Source: Rhodocollybia butyracea
Lineage: Eukaryota > Basidiomycota > Agaricomycetes > Agaricales > Omphalotaceae
Assembly: GCA_015501585.1 (NCBI GenBank)
Contig: JADNRY010000360.1
Location: forward strand, 1 to 61,651
Reading direction: 5' to 3'
DNA length: 61,651 bases
The notes below the pieces were generated by a model. The model made no database searches, was not told the DNA's origin, and saw only the letters and a list, made by a program, of their open reading frames with translations. Of the stretch, positions 44,540-56,985 are shown in pieces. Every line of letters begins with the position of its first letter. Position 1 is the first letter of the stretch. A program made the translations under genes and the position numbers.

Positions 44540-46852
44540 ATGTCCATTGCTGGCCACAGTACCCAGCCTGCTTTGCGGCCAGACCCCGAAGAGACAATGC
44601 GGTCCGAACTTAGTGGACACACCTGGAAATTTCCCACTAAAGACCTAGCACGTATACTCTCAGCTAAGACGCGAAAACAGGAATCCCCTCCCTATCGATC
44701 GGGCGTCATTGATCAGCTCGAGCATTACGAAATCGCTCTCGACAATCTTGAAAGCGAACTAGATATTTCCACCCGTCATCTCGAGAGTCTAAAGCTCTCT
44801 GTGGGAGAGTATCCCTCCAAACGAGAGTCTTACGGTGCCTTGACCGAGTTCCTCAATGCAGCAGTCCATACAGTTGTGGATCAGTCACCTGGCTCCATTC
44901 TCACACCACTCCACTTTCATACCTGGGATAAACCTGTCAATGATAAGGTTGAGCATACCGCTCCTCTCCAACCTAATCTAGTGGGAGTGTTTCAGGAGAG
45001 TTCACTAAACAAGGTCTACTGGGGACGACCACGGGACTCTGACGGCGTAACGATCAAGCTGCCCGTGGAAGTCAAGGATAACTGGATGGAATTGGTTACA
45101 CAGGCTGCCGCCGATGCCCGGTCAATGTTTAGCACCAGTCCGCTTCGTATTCACTCGGTAGTTCTGGGGTTCAATCACAAAACGGGCCACGCTCGGTTTC
45201 TGGTTTTCCACCGTGGTGGTCTAACGGCCTCTGACCCACTGCCTCTTCTCACTCCTGCAGGGCGGGGGGATTTTCTCCGCCTCCTCTTCTCGATCTTCAC
45301 CTGGAAAACGCCTGGGGATGCTGGGTTTCCAATTTGGTACAACGACACTGAAATGTCTCTTCCTGCGGTAGAGATGCTGGGTTTGCCGTCCTTGTCTGTA
45401 AAATTTAACTCTCTCCTACACAAGAGTACATGTATTCGTGGTTGTGCTCCTCATGTATACTCTCTTCAGCACGGAGTCGCCTCCAGCAATACCATTCCAC
45501 CTGCGTCAGAGACCTCGAGAACTCAGGGGCCATCAAAAGAATCAGGGGATGCTATTGAAGGTTAGTAATTAGTACTTTTTCACGCTCTTTATGATCTCAC
45601 TTATCATCTACAGCATCATATATCATCGATTCTCATGCCCAGTCGCATGGTGTGAATCAGTCGGATGTTCACAGGTTATCGCCAAGTCCTCGTGTACAGG
45701 CCAAGGACACTCCCTATGTTATGAAGTTCTCTTGGGGCCAAAGCAGAGGCACGGGGGGTTTTCTTGTAGAGCCCAATCTGCTTCACAGTTGTGGGGGCAT
45801 GTTCGGTGTGCCCAAACACGTGTATACCTTCATCGTCCATCACATGGAACATTATCCATCGACAAACCACCACCTCCTTCCTCCTCCGGGTCATGCAGAC
45901 CATGCCTATTGGTCAGAACTTTTGACGGTGGAAAAAGAGGAACCAGAATATCGTTCTCTTCTGTGCTACGTGGTTGCATCTGCCGGGCATTCTCTGGAAG
46001 ATGCCTCCAGTTTGGAATGCTTGATGCGCGCAATCCTTCACGCACATATTGGTGAGTACCGTTCTCCATTTACCGTGACTGCCATTGAGGTTGTTCCAAG
46101 CTTATTACAATATGTGTCTGAACGATTACCAACACCGGGATTTGAGTATAGGAAATATTCTAATGGTTGATGAAGCTATCGAATGCAGGCCTTTCGGTAT
46201 TTCAAGCCCCAATAAAACTCAGTCGAAAATCCTGAAGCTTTGCCAAGCGTTGAAGGTCGATAAACACTGCTATGGTTTTGTCATCGATGGAGATATGGCT
46301 GTTGACTGGAGAGTATACTTCCAGCAGGGCGATATTACTGCTAAATCAGTAAGAGTATCTTGACATAATTTTACTGAATTCTGATTTTATTTATAGGGCA
46401 CATCCGAATTCATGTCAGATCGTCTGCGGAAATACAGTCGGAAGCAGGACATCCATTCTCCCATTGATGACTACGAATCATTTTATTACGTCGCCCAGTG
46501 GGCGTGCGTTTTCCATAAGTTGTCTGTCGAGGACTCACCTCACGATCCTGATGAGCTTCAAGAGCTATGCATGGGTCTTTCTGGACATTATGCAATCCGA
46601 GGATACGCAACGCGTATTATTACGACCTTGAACGGTACAGAAAAAGATAGATTTGGAGTGTGGGTGGCAAAAGCTGGGCCGTTCTTCAGAGAATGGGACC
46701 GCTCTCTTTTCCTACTTCGGGATAAGTGGAAGAGCATTGTTGAATTGAAAGGCCACAATAAGGAAACATTTCGCCAGTGTGCAGACCTTGGACTGCTATC
46801 TTTCTTACGACTCGCCCAAAAACACAAACATCTTTTTATAGACAATATTTAG
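44540..46852 (+). CDS. FunK1-type protein kinase (4 exons)
   Basis: ATG 44540 (MSIAGHSTQPALRPDPEETM) is the start best fitting the family; the frame is open upstream, with an earlier ATG near 44370. Exons: 44540-45560, 45614-46051, 46101-46348, 46397-46852, all in frame, giving about 720 residues. The N-terminal half carries MRSELSGHTWKF and a conserved segment DKVYWGRPR-like (NKVYWGRPRDSDGVTIKLPV). The kinase half has GTGGFLVEPNLLHSCGGMFG, the catalytic loop YQHRDLSIGNIL (HRDxSxxN), VIDGDMA in place of DFG, GTSEFMSDRL and the end HSPIDDYESFYYVAQWACVF ... LGLLSFLRLAQKHK. FunK1 kinases are expanded in mushrooms; substrates are unknown. Intact, unlike its relic at 39470-40083. Confidence 0.88.
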
Positions 46853-46929
46853 CTGACTTGTACCATAGCTTTACTTGTTCTTTCACGTCAATGGGTTTAA
46901 CCAGGCGCTGGTTTTTGGACGTTTCCGCT

Positions 46930-47216
46930 AGAGAAAGAGTTCCTAGATTGTCGCTCGCAATTGGAATGGGAGTGTGCAAGCCCAAACCAACCTCACTGAG
47001 GAAGCTCCGTAGCCAGCAGGCTTGCTGAGGGATGACGCAAACAGCTCAGCCTCGGTATGTACAAGAAGTGGTAGGGAGGGGTGATATCATTGTACCAGGT
47101 GGAATCCGAGGCCAATGTAGCGGGTGTGTTCACCAAACCGATGGGCAGGGCGATCCATGTTCGCAGGCTGGAGATGTTGGGGTTAGATGGTACAAACTTC
47201 AAAGTACTAAGGGGGG
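46930..47216 (+). mobile_element. Ty1/copia retrotransposon remnant: 3' end of pol and polypurine tract
   Basis: In one frame SLYQVESEANVAGVFTKPMG and AIHVRRLEMLGLDG match the end of copia pol (after RNase H), preceded in another frame by YVQEVVGRGDI and QLEWEC-like sequence; upstream frames are broken. AAGGGGGG at 47208-47216 is a polypurine tract directly before an LTR start. It begins about 80 bases after the FunK1 stop codon. Confidence 0.8.
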
Positions 47217-47300
47217 TGTTGGATATACTTCAGTATCGTTCCCTTACTTGTTCTGCGTCCACTTGCTTTGACCTTACCTTTCCTGTATCCGCCGCTTAGT
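47217..47300 (+). mobile_element. Start of copia 3' LTR (truncated)
   Basis: TGTTGGATATACTTCAGTAT follows the polypurine tract as expected for an LTR. The matching CA end was not found, so the LTR is probably truncated; the right limit is arbitrary. Confidence 0.55.
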
Positions 47301-47454
47301 TTAGCAACAGCCTTATTCAATACTTGACCATTTTTCCATTCTCAAATACCAGCCAACTACATACTTTTAAGTTTTATCATTAATTTGAAATGAAATCGAT
47401 ACATCGGAGAAATGCACTAAATAAATCATTATTAATTAAAATTTTCAGACAAGT

Positions 47455-49025
47455 CTAGACCTCCTCCGTTATCCTCTTCATTTCAATTTCTACCTCCAGG
47501 TTTTGCGCAGAATTTATAGTAGATTCACCATGGGAAACATTTGCAGCGCGCATAAGACTTGCGATGTTCTTTGTGCTATCCATTCTACCTTGGGATGAGT
47601 ACTGCAGCGTGGAGGCCCCAATGGTTGTGCTGCCTTGTGAGTCAATGATTCTTTGGGTAATGCTTCTTCCAATGCATGTGCACAAAATGATCAGAGTTGG
47701 AGAGATGCCCTGTCACAGGATTAACCTTAGCATATTAAGAAAAATCATATATTTCTTGTCCACATACCGCCGCCAAAATGGCTGGTCCCGTTAGATTGAC
47801 TGGAATAGAAATTGTGTTTTGACTTCCTTCCACAGCAGCATGTGCAATCAATGCAATTGGATATAGGACCCCACACTCCAGACTGTATAGTATTGAGGGT
47901 CTGTGGATGAGATGGAAGCTGGAAGTACATACAGAACAGCAATCACATCCTTATATTTCTGATTGATGGCACCACTGCGACCAAATGATGCGCTTGTCCG
48001 CTTACCTACCCACCAAATCCGTCCAGCTAGGAGGCAGAGTAAGCTATAGTGGAATCAACATGTAGCCTCAGCACATACCAATCATGGCTGTAAGTAACAT
48101 ATTGAAGGCGGCATTGGCATAGAAAAATCCTAGTCCGTATTGTTCCCCCTTTAATTCCAGATTAAAATTGCCTTCAATGGTTGTGTTGGCGAATCCCTTG
48201 GTCCGCATGATATCACCTGCAAGGCCCACCGCTAGGTGATAGTTAAGGAATCTAGCTCCTCAGGATAAAAAGGCATATAAACATACTGTTGATTACCAAT
48301 GAAGCTAGTATTGGGGGAATAATAATCCATAATCTGGACCCCCAAACAAGATAAATCCGATGAATCTGGGCCAGGTGTTAACCTGAGTAGGAAACTTTAC
48401 TTCGATAGTACTTACAATGACAGAATCTGCAATCGAACTGGTATTTTCTGAGGACTAATCCAAAACACTTCAGGAAGGATGACTTACTTTGCCAACACTA
48501 AACATGTGTATTCGAAACCCCTGATAACCCATAATCAATATGAGTCATATCACGTTGAATAGTAAGCCCTTACACCATGACCGTCTCGGCTGTATTTTGA
48601 CTGAAGAATTTCTCGAGTGGAGTAGGATCCTGGGTCCTTAAAGCATCGTACAAGGCAACAAGATCCACGATGCCAGATACAGCACTGAGTATTCCGCCAA
48701 CCGACGCGATTACAAATAGACAAACTATCCAGACAAGATGCAAGGTCCGGTGTGAAATGTTTTTGCTGTTGTAAAGGAAGTGGAATGACAGTCCAAAGAG
48801 CAAAGTATAAAAGCCTATGAGAAGTTGTGAATTAAAATGGACTTGGAACGGCTGAGCTGATCTGCGACGGGCTCACCAAACAGAGCTAAGGACAGCTGCA
48901 TCAATGAAAAAATTACTCCACAGCATCTACTTCACTTTGAAAAAAGCACGTACAGCAAAACTAATAATGGGAGCCACCAGCGCGACTTGCACCGAAAACA
49001 AAGCGGATTTTTCAAAGGAACTCAT
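47455..49025 (-). CDS. Uncharacterised multi-pass membrane protein, copy 1 (about 10 exons)
   Basis: ATG 49025: MSSFEKSALFSVQVALVAPI. Exons include 49025-48954, 48895-48877, 48814-48574, then short exons reading GFEYTCLVLAN, SSIADSVI, IHRIYLVWGSRLWIIIPPIL, LAGDIMRTKGFANTTIEGNF, LELKGEQYGLGFFYANAAF, GRIWWVGKRTSASFGRSGAI, LECGVLYPIALIAHAAVEGS and finally a polar C-terminal tail to TAG at 47455-47457. All junctions have GT..AG and keep frame. About seven hydrophobic segments are visible. This pattern belongs to a large agaricomycete family of unknown function. Divergent from its paralogue at 51601. Confidence 0.78.
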
Positions 49026-51600
49026 GGGGTTTACAGGCCGCAGTACGAAGCTCGATGCGGGCCCTGACCTTTATATCAAGCCCCACCGTCCTCAGTGCTA
49101 TCCAAGTGCTATCTTGATCAGGATTGACGTCTGCTCATGGTCCTTGTCTGATACCTTGTCTTTTCGGATCTGTATGTTATTTGCTACCGAGAAAGCATTT
49201 CTTGATAGAGAGGCACTTTGATGATCAAACCTTCGCTACATCTTCGTTATACTTTCATCATTCCATCATTTTTTGGTCCAAAGATGTCGGGGGTGCTTTG
49301 GAGTATCTAGACAGGAGGTCATACTTAGGCCCCGTTCTGTAGTCTCCCCTAGGCAATACTCGACTCCGGCTAGCACCTTCGTTACCCGTTGTAACTTTGA
49401 TACGAGATCATTTGATGCGACATCGAGGCAAAATGGGCGCAAAATCCAGGGCTTGACAAATTGATCTCACATATTTTGGCAGGGAAATCGTTCTCACACC
49501 TTGTCGTATTAAAGTTAAACGGGGCCTTATAATCTCCGCAACGACAAAAGTACAAGCCAGGCGCGGCTTCAATCAGAATCTACTAATGAGAGACTGCGCG
49601 CCTAGTAGGTACTAGACACTTTACCATACTCACCAAGTTCTGGATCGCTGATTTCTTCACCCTGCCGCCATCTTGAAGACGCCTGAAGAAGTTACAAGTG
49701 TTATCAAACTGGTTTTATTTATAACATTGACATGAGATTATCAAATGCAAGCCGGTGATGCTGTCTGATCTTTTGTCCGCCAGCGTAGGCCAGCGTCGAT
49801 GTCGACTATACTATAAATTCAAACTTGACCGCCCCAACTGCCACTACGCTGACGACAGATTGAGAAGACTATACGAACTCTTCCATATAAATTTAACAGT
49901 CCTTTCAGGTTGATCCTTCAAGGTCTCAATAGTACAGGATTCTGCGACAACGATGGATGAAAATCCATCAACGAATCGGAACTATTATTCCGAAGCCGAA
50001 CTTAAAGTGGCTCAAGTACATAACTTAAAGTTCTGTTTGACCTCGCTCTCAGTGTCAATTTTTACGGGTATGCCTATCCTTGTACGCTCATGATCAGGAC
50101 GCCAACTACGAAACCAGCTACGTTGACATACAGCATGAGATTGCGATGTACCTCTCTGTCATTAGTACCTTGTCCAAGTACCCGGGCCATTGAAGGTGCC
50201 CGATAAAGACACGAAAAACACGAAGGGCATCACACGATCGCCACTGATTATACACTATTTTCGGGAGGTACTATAGTCTACTACTTATAGTTATCTTGTG
50301 CGTAATGAAAATGCCCCTTATAGGCATTTAAAGGCATTTATGCGCCTAAATCTTGAGGTGCCCCCTGATGCCCCTGGAGGTTGTCCCTTGTCCGCGGAAA
50401 ATCACCCTGCCAAGGGATTTGCAGAAAAATTTCACTATTCAAATACTCTTAGATCTGCCAGCCGTTAACCAGCGAAGTCATACGAGAGCAATTTGAAGCT
50501 TCTGAAGTATGAACGTGCAGACCTTGATGGTAGAACGCAAATACTTAGCAAATACTGCCTGCCTTCGACGACCACTAGCAAATGTCCAACAAGGTTCGAT
50601 TCAATGGTCGATCCACGGCCGAAGTGTGCGCTATTCACAAAACGAAGCTGTTAGAACTTATCTTCTTCCATTGAGGTCATGTTAAGTAGCTCTAATATCT
50701 CCACCCATGATATACCAACGTGCCAGTTTGTTATGAATGAACATTGGCGGCGTCCTGTAAAACCTGTGACGTAGTCTTGCTCCTGATTGTGTTCTAGGAG
50801 GTCCGAGATAGCGTCATTGACATCCTTGTGTCATAACCGTACACTACGGAACCTAGACCCTCCTATGAGATAAAGCGAGTATGATCCTATTTGGCCACCC
50901 CGCCTTTAAAACTTTATGGAGCCCGCCAGCTCTCTCGAGAGGTATCTGCTAGTTTTTTTAAAACATTTCCGAGAGGTCGTAGGGCCTATACTCCCCAGTA
51001 ACGCATATGCCTTTCGATGAGATACTTTCAAGTACTTTGGACTTACACGCAGTGATAGGAGAAAGGAAAGAAGGAAATACACGGCATGGATCCAGAGATT
51101 ACTGGCGGAAGGCGGAAGAATTGAAACCTTGCTTCTGACATTTAGCTGATTGTACTGTATCATCTTCATCAGTTCCTGTCTGAAATTGAGCGGGTCAGAA
51201 TAACGTCTCAATTGTGGCTTTTGGAATGTAAGATGTATCCCATGATCAATATCCCACCACTCTTCAGAAAGAACAATCTGAAACGATGGACTTGAGGGGG
51301 AAAGGTACTGTTGAATGGAAAAAGCAGCTCTAAATAAGTACGGTGTAAAACTGTCCTCACACTCTTTGGGTCACGATGAAGATATCCAGGCACGGAGCAT
51401 GCGTGGCGTCCCGCCACATGTAATCGAAGGTTCACTGTGTAGCGCTACCGTAAGATTGCCAAAATGGTAACTCAGATTGGCAGCTGTCCGTCACGGTTCT
51501 TCATCAGTATCGCGTTTTTTGATCACAAATACCTAGATATAAGCTGAAATACACGAGGAACTCCAGATCGTTGCTCTTGCAGTCTCAACTTCCCTTCCAA
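49026..51600. other. Intergenic between divergent paralogues
   Basis: Contains a possible lone exon at about 49952-50068 (MDENPSTNRNYYSEAELKVA) without a convincing continuation, and weak minus-strand frames at 50906-51435. 50330-50385 has short AGGCATTTA and GCCCCT repeats. No gene is supported. Confidence 0.4.
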
Positions 51601-53089
51601 ATGGGTGTTACATTCGCAGCATCTTCCGTGTTCGATGTAGGAATCGCAGTAGTAGCGCCGATTGTCTCCTTGGCAGTGAGTGCTCTGTCTTCAAGAATAG
51701 TAACAGTTTCAGCTGACTGACAATATGCACCAGCTTGCGCTCACTATACTCGGTAAGTCGCGTTGCAAACATCCTCCATTAGTTGTGTCCCAGAACTGAT
51801 GTTGCAATTTTCAAGGCATCTACTTTGTGATTTTTGGCCTGTCAACATACCATCTTTGGTATTCTCAGGATGTGTATCGCAGACGGCTTCATCTTACTTG
51901 GACCACCGCTTTGTTTTTGATCTCATGTCTGGGCGGTCTTGCTAGTGCAACCAGTGGAATGTTGGACTTGGTGGTGGAGTATAATACGATGCGGACTCAA
52001 AACCCCGGGCCATTTGTTCAGTATGTCACACAAAACGGCCCACAGACGGCATTAGTGTGAGTAGCCAATTTTCACTCAAGGTATTGAAGCTGAAACAATG
52101 TTTTCTTTCTTTTTCAGAGGAATTGCATATACCTGTTTGATTGTCGCCAAGTGAGTATTGAGCTTACAAAGCACAAAGATAAGAGACTGATGCACTGTTA
52201 AAATACCTTAGCTCCTTGGCTGACTCTGTCTTGGTATGTTTATCATTTCTATTTTATTAGTTGATGCATGACCTGTAATTAGATTAATCGGATATACCTT
52301 GTATGGGACTCAAGGAAATGGACTCTGGTTCCACCAATTCTGTTGTCTTTGGCAATTAACAGTAAGTTTCACTCCAGTGTGTATGCTAATTGAACAACCA
52401 TGATTTGATTTTTTGCTTCAAAATCCTAGGTGTTGGTCTTGCCGGAACTATCATGAGAACCAAGGGCTTCTCGAACACCGCCCTTGAATCCAATTTCAAT
52501 CTGGAGTTGAAGGGCATAAACTTTGGCCTTGGATTCTTCTATGCAAACGCAGTCACCAATTTTATTTATACAATGTTGATTGGTGAGCGATTTGACCTAA
52601 TTTGTAAGTCGGCAATTCCATTGACACTGTCCGGTGATAGCATGCCGCCTATGGTGGCTCACGCGAGGCAACAGTACTTCCTCCTCTGGTGAGAGGACTC
52701 AAAAACATAAGCTTACTGCTGCTATCTTGTGAGAAAATTTGATTATCATTACTCGGGTCCCATTTATTTTCCCCTTAGGCTTGAATGTGGAGTGCTTTAT
52801 CCAATTGCACTAGTTGCTCATGCAGCCGTTGAAGGCAATCTTAACATCATCTCAACACCCGTGAACTTAACACCATGTGTCATTCTTCTTGCTGTAAGCT
52901 AGCTATATCTTGCACACAGTATCTATAACACAGCCTAACTCTACGGTACAGGGTTTGATTCCAACTGTAATTATTCTACGAACATGTCAAGGCATCAGCA
53001 TTACCGATAAAGTGGCTGGTGTCAGAAGTTCTGGATCCGTGCATTCCCACTCGGGTTCCGAAGAATCTGGTCATATTGATGAAAAGTAA
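51601..53089 (+). CDS. Uncharacterised multi-pass membrane protein, copy 2
   Basis: ATG 51601: MGVTFAASSVFDVGIAVVAP, exon 1 to 51675. Then LALTILG, IYFVIFGLSTYHLWYSQDVY, TTALFLISCLGGLASATSGM, GIAYTCLIVAN, SLADSVL, INRIYLVWDSRKWTLVPPIL, LAGTIMRTKGFSNTALESNF, LELKGINFGLGFFYANAVTN, a short RLWWLT segment, ECGVLYPIALVAHAAVEGN, GLIPTVIILRTCQGISITDK and TAA at 53087-53089, exon by exon parallel to copy 1. Around 52620-52690 the segment equivalent to GKRTSASFGRSGAINQKYKD of copy 1 is replaced by a shorter stretch and I could not make the frame agree with the next exon. It is therefore either a divergent exon or a small deletion that damages the gene. Confidence 0.6.
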
Positions 53090-53345
53090 AAGGCCACGGC
53101 ATCATATTTTTTCCCTCATTTTTCTGCTCATTTGTTAAATCCGTGTGAGATAGATTCTACTTGATTCACTTACTATTTATCTACACTCCGTGAAATAGTT
53201 GTTTGGTCTGATCTGTCTCTTTAATTCTTTGCATAATGCCTTTGAGGGACTGAATTTGCCTCTGAGCTGATCTCCAGTGTCCACCAAGTGTCCACAAATT
53301 CAGCCCCAGTTGTCGGTATCACAATGAAGATGGGGCTGGCATTGG
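53090..53345. other. 3' flank, no gene
   Basis: Contains the likely polyadenylation region of copy 2; nothing else seen. Confidence 0.4.
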
Positions 53346-54211
53346 CATTTACAGTCACCTCGGAGCAGTCATCCTGCAGTCACCTGCAGTCACCCACAAC
53401 ACCCTAAGGCAAAATGTAGTCACCCCAGCAGTCACCCTATGAAAATGCAGTCACCCAATTAACCGCGGGCCCGCTGTTATGACCCACCACCTTTCCCGAT
53501 AGCTTGTACTCATAACTGCAACATATGGCCTTTCTAAGATTCAGAAAGTAAATGACCAACTTGAGAAGACTTGCATCCGTAAGTCTTCAATGTTAACCAC
53601 TCCCACTTACTCTGATCAAACTCTGATAGCTGTTTTCATATATTACCATTAGTATAAACTACTTTCAAGTTGTTACTTGTGCAGTCACCTTTGAGAAATT
53701 TACAGCCACCCTGCAGCTCCCTGCACTCACCTTTGAGATATATACAGTCCCCCTGCAGTCACCTTTGATATATTTACAGTCAACCTGCAGTCACCTTTGA
53801 TATATTTACTGTCACCCAGCAATCACCTTTGGTTTTTTTAAAGTCACCCTGCAGTCACCTTTGAGATATTTACAGTCACTGAGCACTCAGCAGGCACCTA
53901 TGATATATTTACAGTCACCCTCCTGAGGTTTTCACAGTCACCCTGCAGTCACATTTGAGACACTTACAGTGGTATTTGAGACTCTATTGTACAAAAGACC
54001 AAATCTGAGTTTGAATTTGGACTGCCCATAGGTCTCACACTGTCTCAGTCACAGAAATGTTGCAAATTAGAGTTTTGAATCACATAAGCTGTTATTATTA
54101 ATTTGGGTCAAATGTTCAGTAAATTCACAGTGTAGTTCAACAAAGTGCAGTAATGTTCTTCAAGCTTACAGTCACCTGCAGTCACTGTTACTGCGGGGGT
54201 GACTGTAAATG
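53346..54211. mobile_element. MITE-like element built of CAGTCACC repeats
   Basis: Ends are CATTTACAGTCACC and its reverse complement GGTGACTGTAAATG. Inside, 53690-53970 is a tandem of about 33-base units of the form TTTACAGTCACCCTGCAG + TCACCTTTGAGATAT, and further CAGTCACC words lie near both ends. No clear target duplication was found. No coding capacity. Confidence 0.65.
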
Positions 54212-54325
54212 TTCTATGCCCAAATGAAGATGTAAGCGGGTTCAATGAAGTGGCCAGCTAAACCATTACGCCATTGAAAGGAACATAACTATTTACTAAG
54301 TCACTTGACTGGCCACTATACTGTA

Positions 54326-54766
54326 TAATTGCATAGGGATCTGCACCGTAACCGCACCGTATAAGGCTTTTACGGTTATGGTTATGGTACTGCCGTAAAA
54401 AAAAAACTCAGAAGCCAAGAATGGCAAGGAGGTTGGCTGACCAGTGTTTTATTCATATGGGTGCCACCAATGGTATTTCAGTTGGAAAGAATTGTCTGCT
54501 TTCTGAGACTCAGATCAAGCCCTCAGTGTTGGAAAAACTGGCGTTAAGCTTTCGTCACCATATCACATCACTGTGGAAATTAATATGCTTATTGTTGAGG
54601 TAGTCCTCTGTTTGAAGACAGAGACAATTTGTGTGGTGGTACTATACAAGAACTTTCAACATAAGATTCTTTGGCATGTATTCAAAGTTAATATAAGTAC
54701 TTAGATGTGTAAATTCAAGTTTTAGTTATTAGAAATTTTTATACGGTGCGGATCCCTATAATTGTA
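54326..54766. mobile_element. hAT-type MITE (54334-54758)
   Basis: The element is 425 bp, starts TAGGGATCTGCACCGTA and ends with the complement of TAGGGATCCGCACCGTA. Flanks TAATTGCA (54326-54333) and TAATTGTA (54759-54766) match 7 of 8. Only a 60-codon open frame inside. Confidence 0.8.
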
Positions 54767-55259
54767 GCCATATGTTCCCCAAGGTCTAATGCATTATGCA
54801 TTCATTTTTATGTCTATGATATTCAAGGCCTGTGGTTATGTGCTATGCCATTAAGCATGGACTGCTGGTCCAATGACAGCTGTTTCGGGCTCAAGTTGTT
54901 GGATTAGGGATTTGTCACTCCAAGCTCGTAATCTAACGTAGGTATAAAGCTGTAGTCAGCGGATGCATTCTGCATCCGTTTGTCTCTCTCTTCTGACCGT
55001 CATGGAGAGGACAACCGGATATACACTTGTTGCTGTCTGTTTACCCTCAGGAGCCTATCACAACATATCCGTTTGTCATGTAAAACCGCACACTGATAAA
55101 GTTTTCACAACTTCTTCTCACATTGAAGTCTATGGGCTAGCCCTGCCAATCCTTGGGGTGAAATTTTTGGGTGATAAAGCTCTTAATATAAGTGTTGCAT
55201 CCGTAAATTGCGGGTCACAAAGGACACACACCTTCTGAAAGGTCATACATAGGTCATAG
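54767..55259. other. No supported gene
   Basis: A 91-codon plus-strand frame at 54963-55238 has no motif and no homologous-looking pattern. Confidence 0.4.
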
Positions 55260-55629
55260 CATCAGGAAAAGTGTTTTTTTCCTAGGAGCCCAAGGGTGGC
55301 CTAAGGACAACTAGGTGACCTATGAATCCTATGTCATCCTAGGATTTGGCACTTGTCTTAAGAGACTCACAGCTTCCCAGGATATCCCAGGACTTCCTAG
55401 GATTTCCTAGGATACCTCAGGACAATTCCAGGACAACTTGGGGAAAACCAGGGAAAACCAAGGAAAACATAGTTTTGCCCTGGTCTTCATAGGACTTCCT
55501 AGGGAATCCTGGGAAACTGTGAGTTCCTTAAGACAAGTACTAAATCCTAGGATGACATAGGATTCATAGGTCACCTAGTTGTCCTTAGGCCACCCTTGAT
55601 CCCCTAGGAAAAAAACACTTTTCCTGATG
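55260..55629. mobile_element. Foldback MITE, 370 bp, ends CATCAGGAAAAG
   Basis: About 120-base inverted repeats at each end with very few mismatches (CATCAGGAAAAGTGTTTTTT ... and complement). The centre is rich in CCTAGG and CCCAGGA words. The first 12 bases equal those of the element at 30141-30407. Target duplication unclear (TCATAG left, TACATAG right). Confidence 0.8.
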
Positions 55630-56772
55630 TACATAGTTACGGAAGGGTCACATATCCAAGGCATGTCAGACTTACAGGCCATACGAAGTGCTCAAAATGT
55701 TGATGTAGATGACATGTGGGGAGTATAATAAGTGATCTCTCATTTCAAATCATATTTACACTTCTGACCAAGTTTACTATATCCATACATCACTATATTA
55801 AAATATTTGTAAAATATCCAAAACTTTGTCATTGCAGGGACGCTCATGGTTGCGGCGTGCTATCCTCGCTCTACTCTTGTACAGTACTATTTTTGATGCG
55901 GTCCTGGCAGGCTCTAATCCCTCAACCTCAACCTAGCCTGGCCCACTTGAGGCTTGGAAAGGGCCAAGGCTCTGGGCTGGGCCTGGGATAGTTCTGAGCC
56001 CTGGGCTGGGTACTTTCTGTTCAGTCTGTTTCACACAGTTGTTGTAGACTCGTGTACCGCCGAGGGTGAGTTCTCTTACCTATTGGCCTGTGGTACTTGA
56101 ATTAATAGCTAAGTACAGTAAACTATTAAATTTACATTGTCTTAGCCCAAGAACCTCAGGAGGATTGAGCGGTCACCACGCGGGAGCCGTCAACAAGCTG
56201 TAGTGGCCTATATAGTATATATTGGATCACTGTGCTAAGGTACTGTGGTCTTTCATTTAAACAGGGCGTTTGCCCAGGTACCACTGTTCGGATTCTCGCT
56301 CCCGACAAACGCCGCCGGGACATGTCACCCGCCCAATTCCAAGCTAAATTGATGCGTGTCTCACTAGGAGAAAAAGTAAATCGATAAGTTATAGCCTATA
56401 TATGTGGCCTCACAATCCTTCTTGGCATCGTGGGCGCTGACTGCGGTTGAACCGAATGAAATGGTGATGTGAGTGTCTCCCGGATTAGTAACGTCAACAC
56501 CCAGGTAGGGGTGAGAAAGAGAAGAGATGTCGTATCTGGCGTTCACACGTCAAGTAGGACTTGATCCATGTTCTGTTGACCCCCGATTAACAAGATGCAT
56601 TTAAAAGATACTATCCATGAGCATCATGCAGGGCTCCTCCCACTATGCATATTCCATCGATCATCAAGGTTGTTTCGTTATCCTTTATCACAGCCACGGC
56701 GGTCGTGGCCCGTCCCCTTCAGAAGAAGAACGATGGAGTATCCGATACATCAGCATTTCTCCATGATCGTGA

Positions 56773-56985
56773 TCGGGTATGATTGGCATGTATACATGCC
56801 GATCACGCCTGATTATACAAATCTCGGAAGGTATTATCCGGTATGTATAGACCCCGAGTGCATAATGGAAATGCCGGATTATACGCGTTTATGCGCTGTT
56901 TATGCTCGGGGTCTGGCCCATTATACGGCGCTTTATACAGATTATACAGATTATACGCCCTCTACACGCTCAATTATACCAGATT
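56773..56985 (+). repeat. GATTATAC-rich segment, copy 1
   Basis: Contains 'gggtatgattggcatgtata' and at least six ATTATAC words. Related in wording to 57845-57975 ('gggtatgatttggcattttg'). Confidence 0.5.

Noticed and set aside
47217..47300. Complete copia LTR
   Set aside because: No CA end or target duplication found; only the start is claimed.
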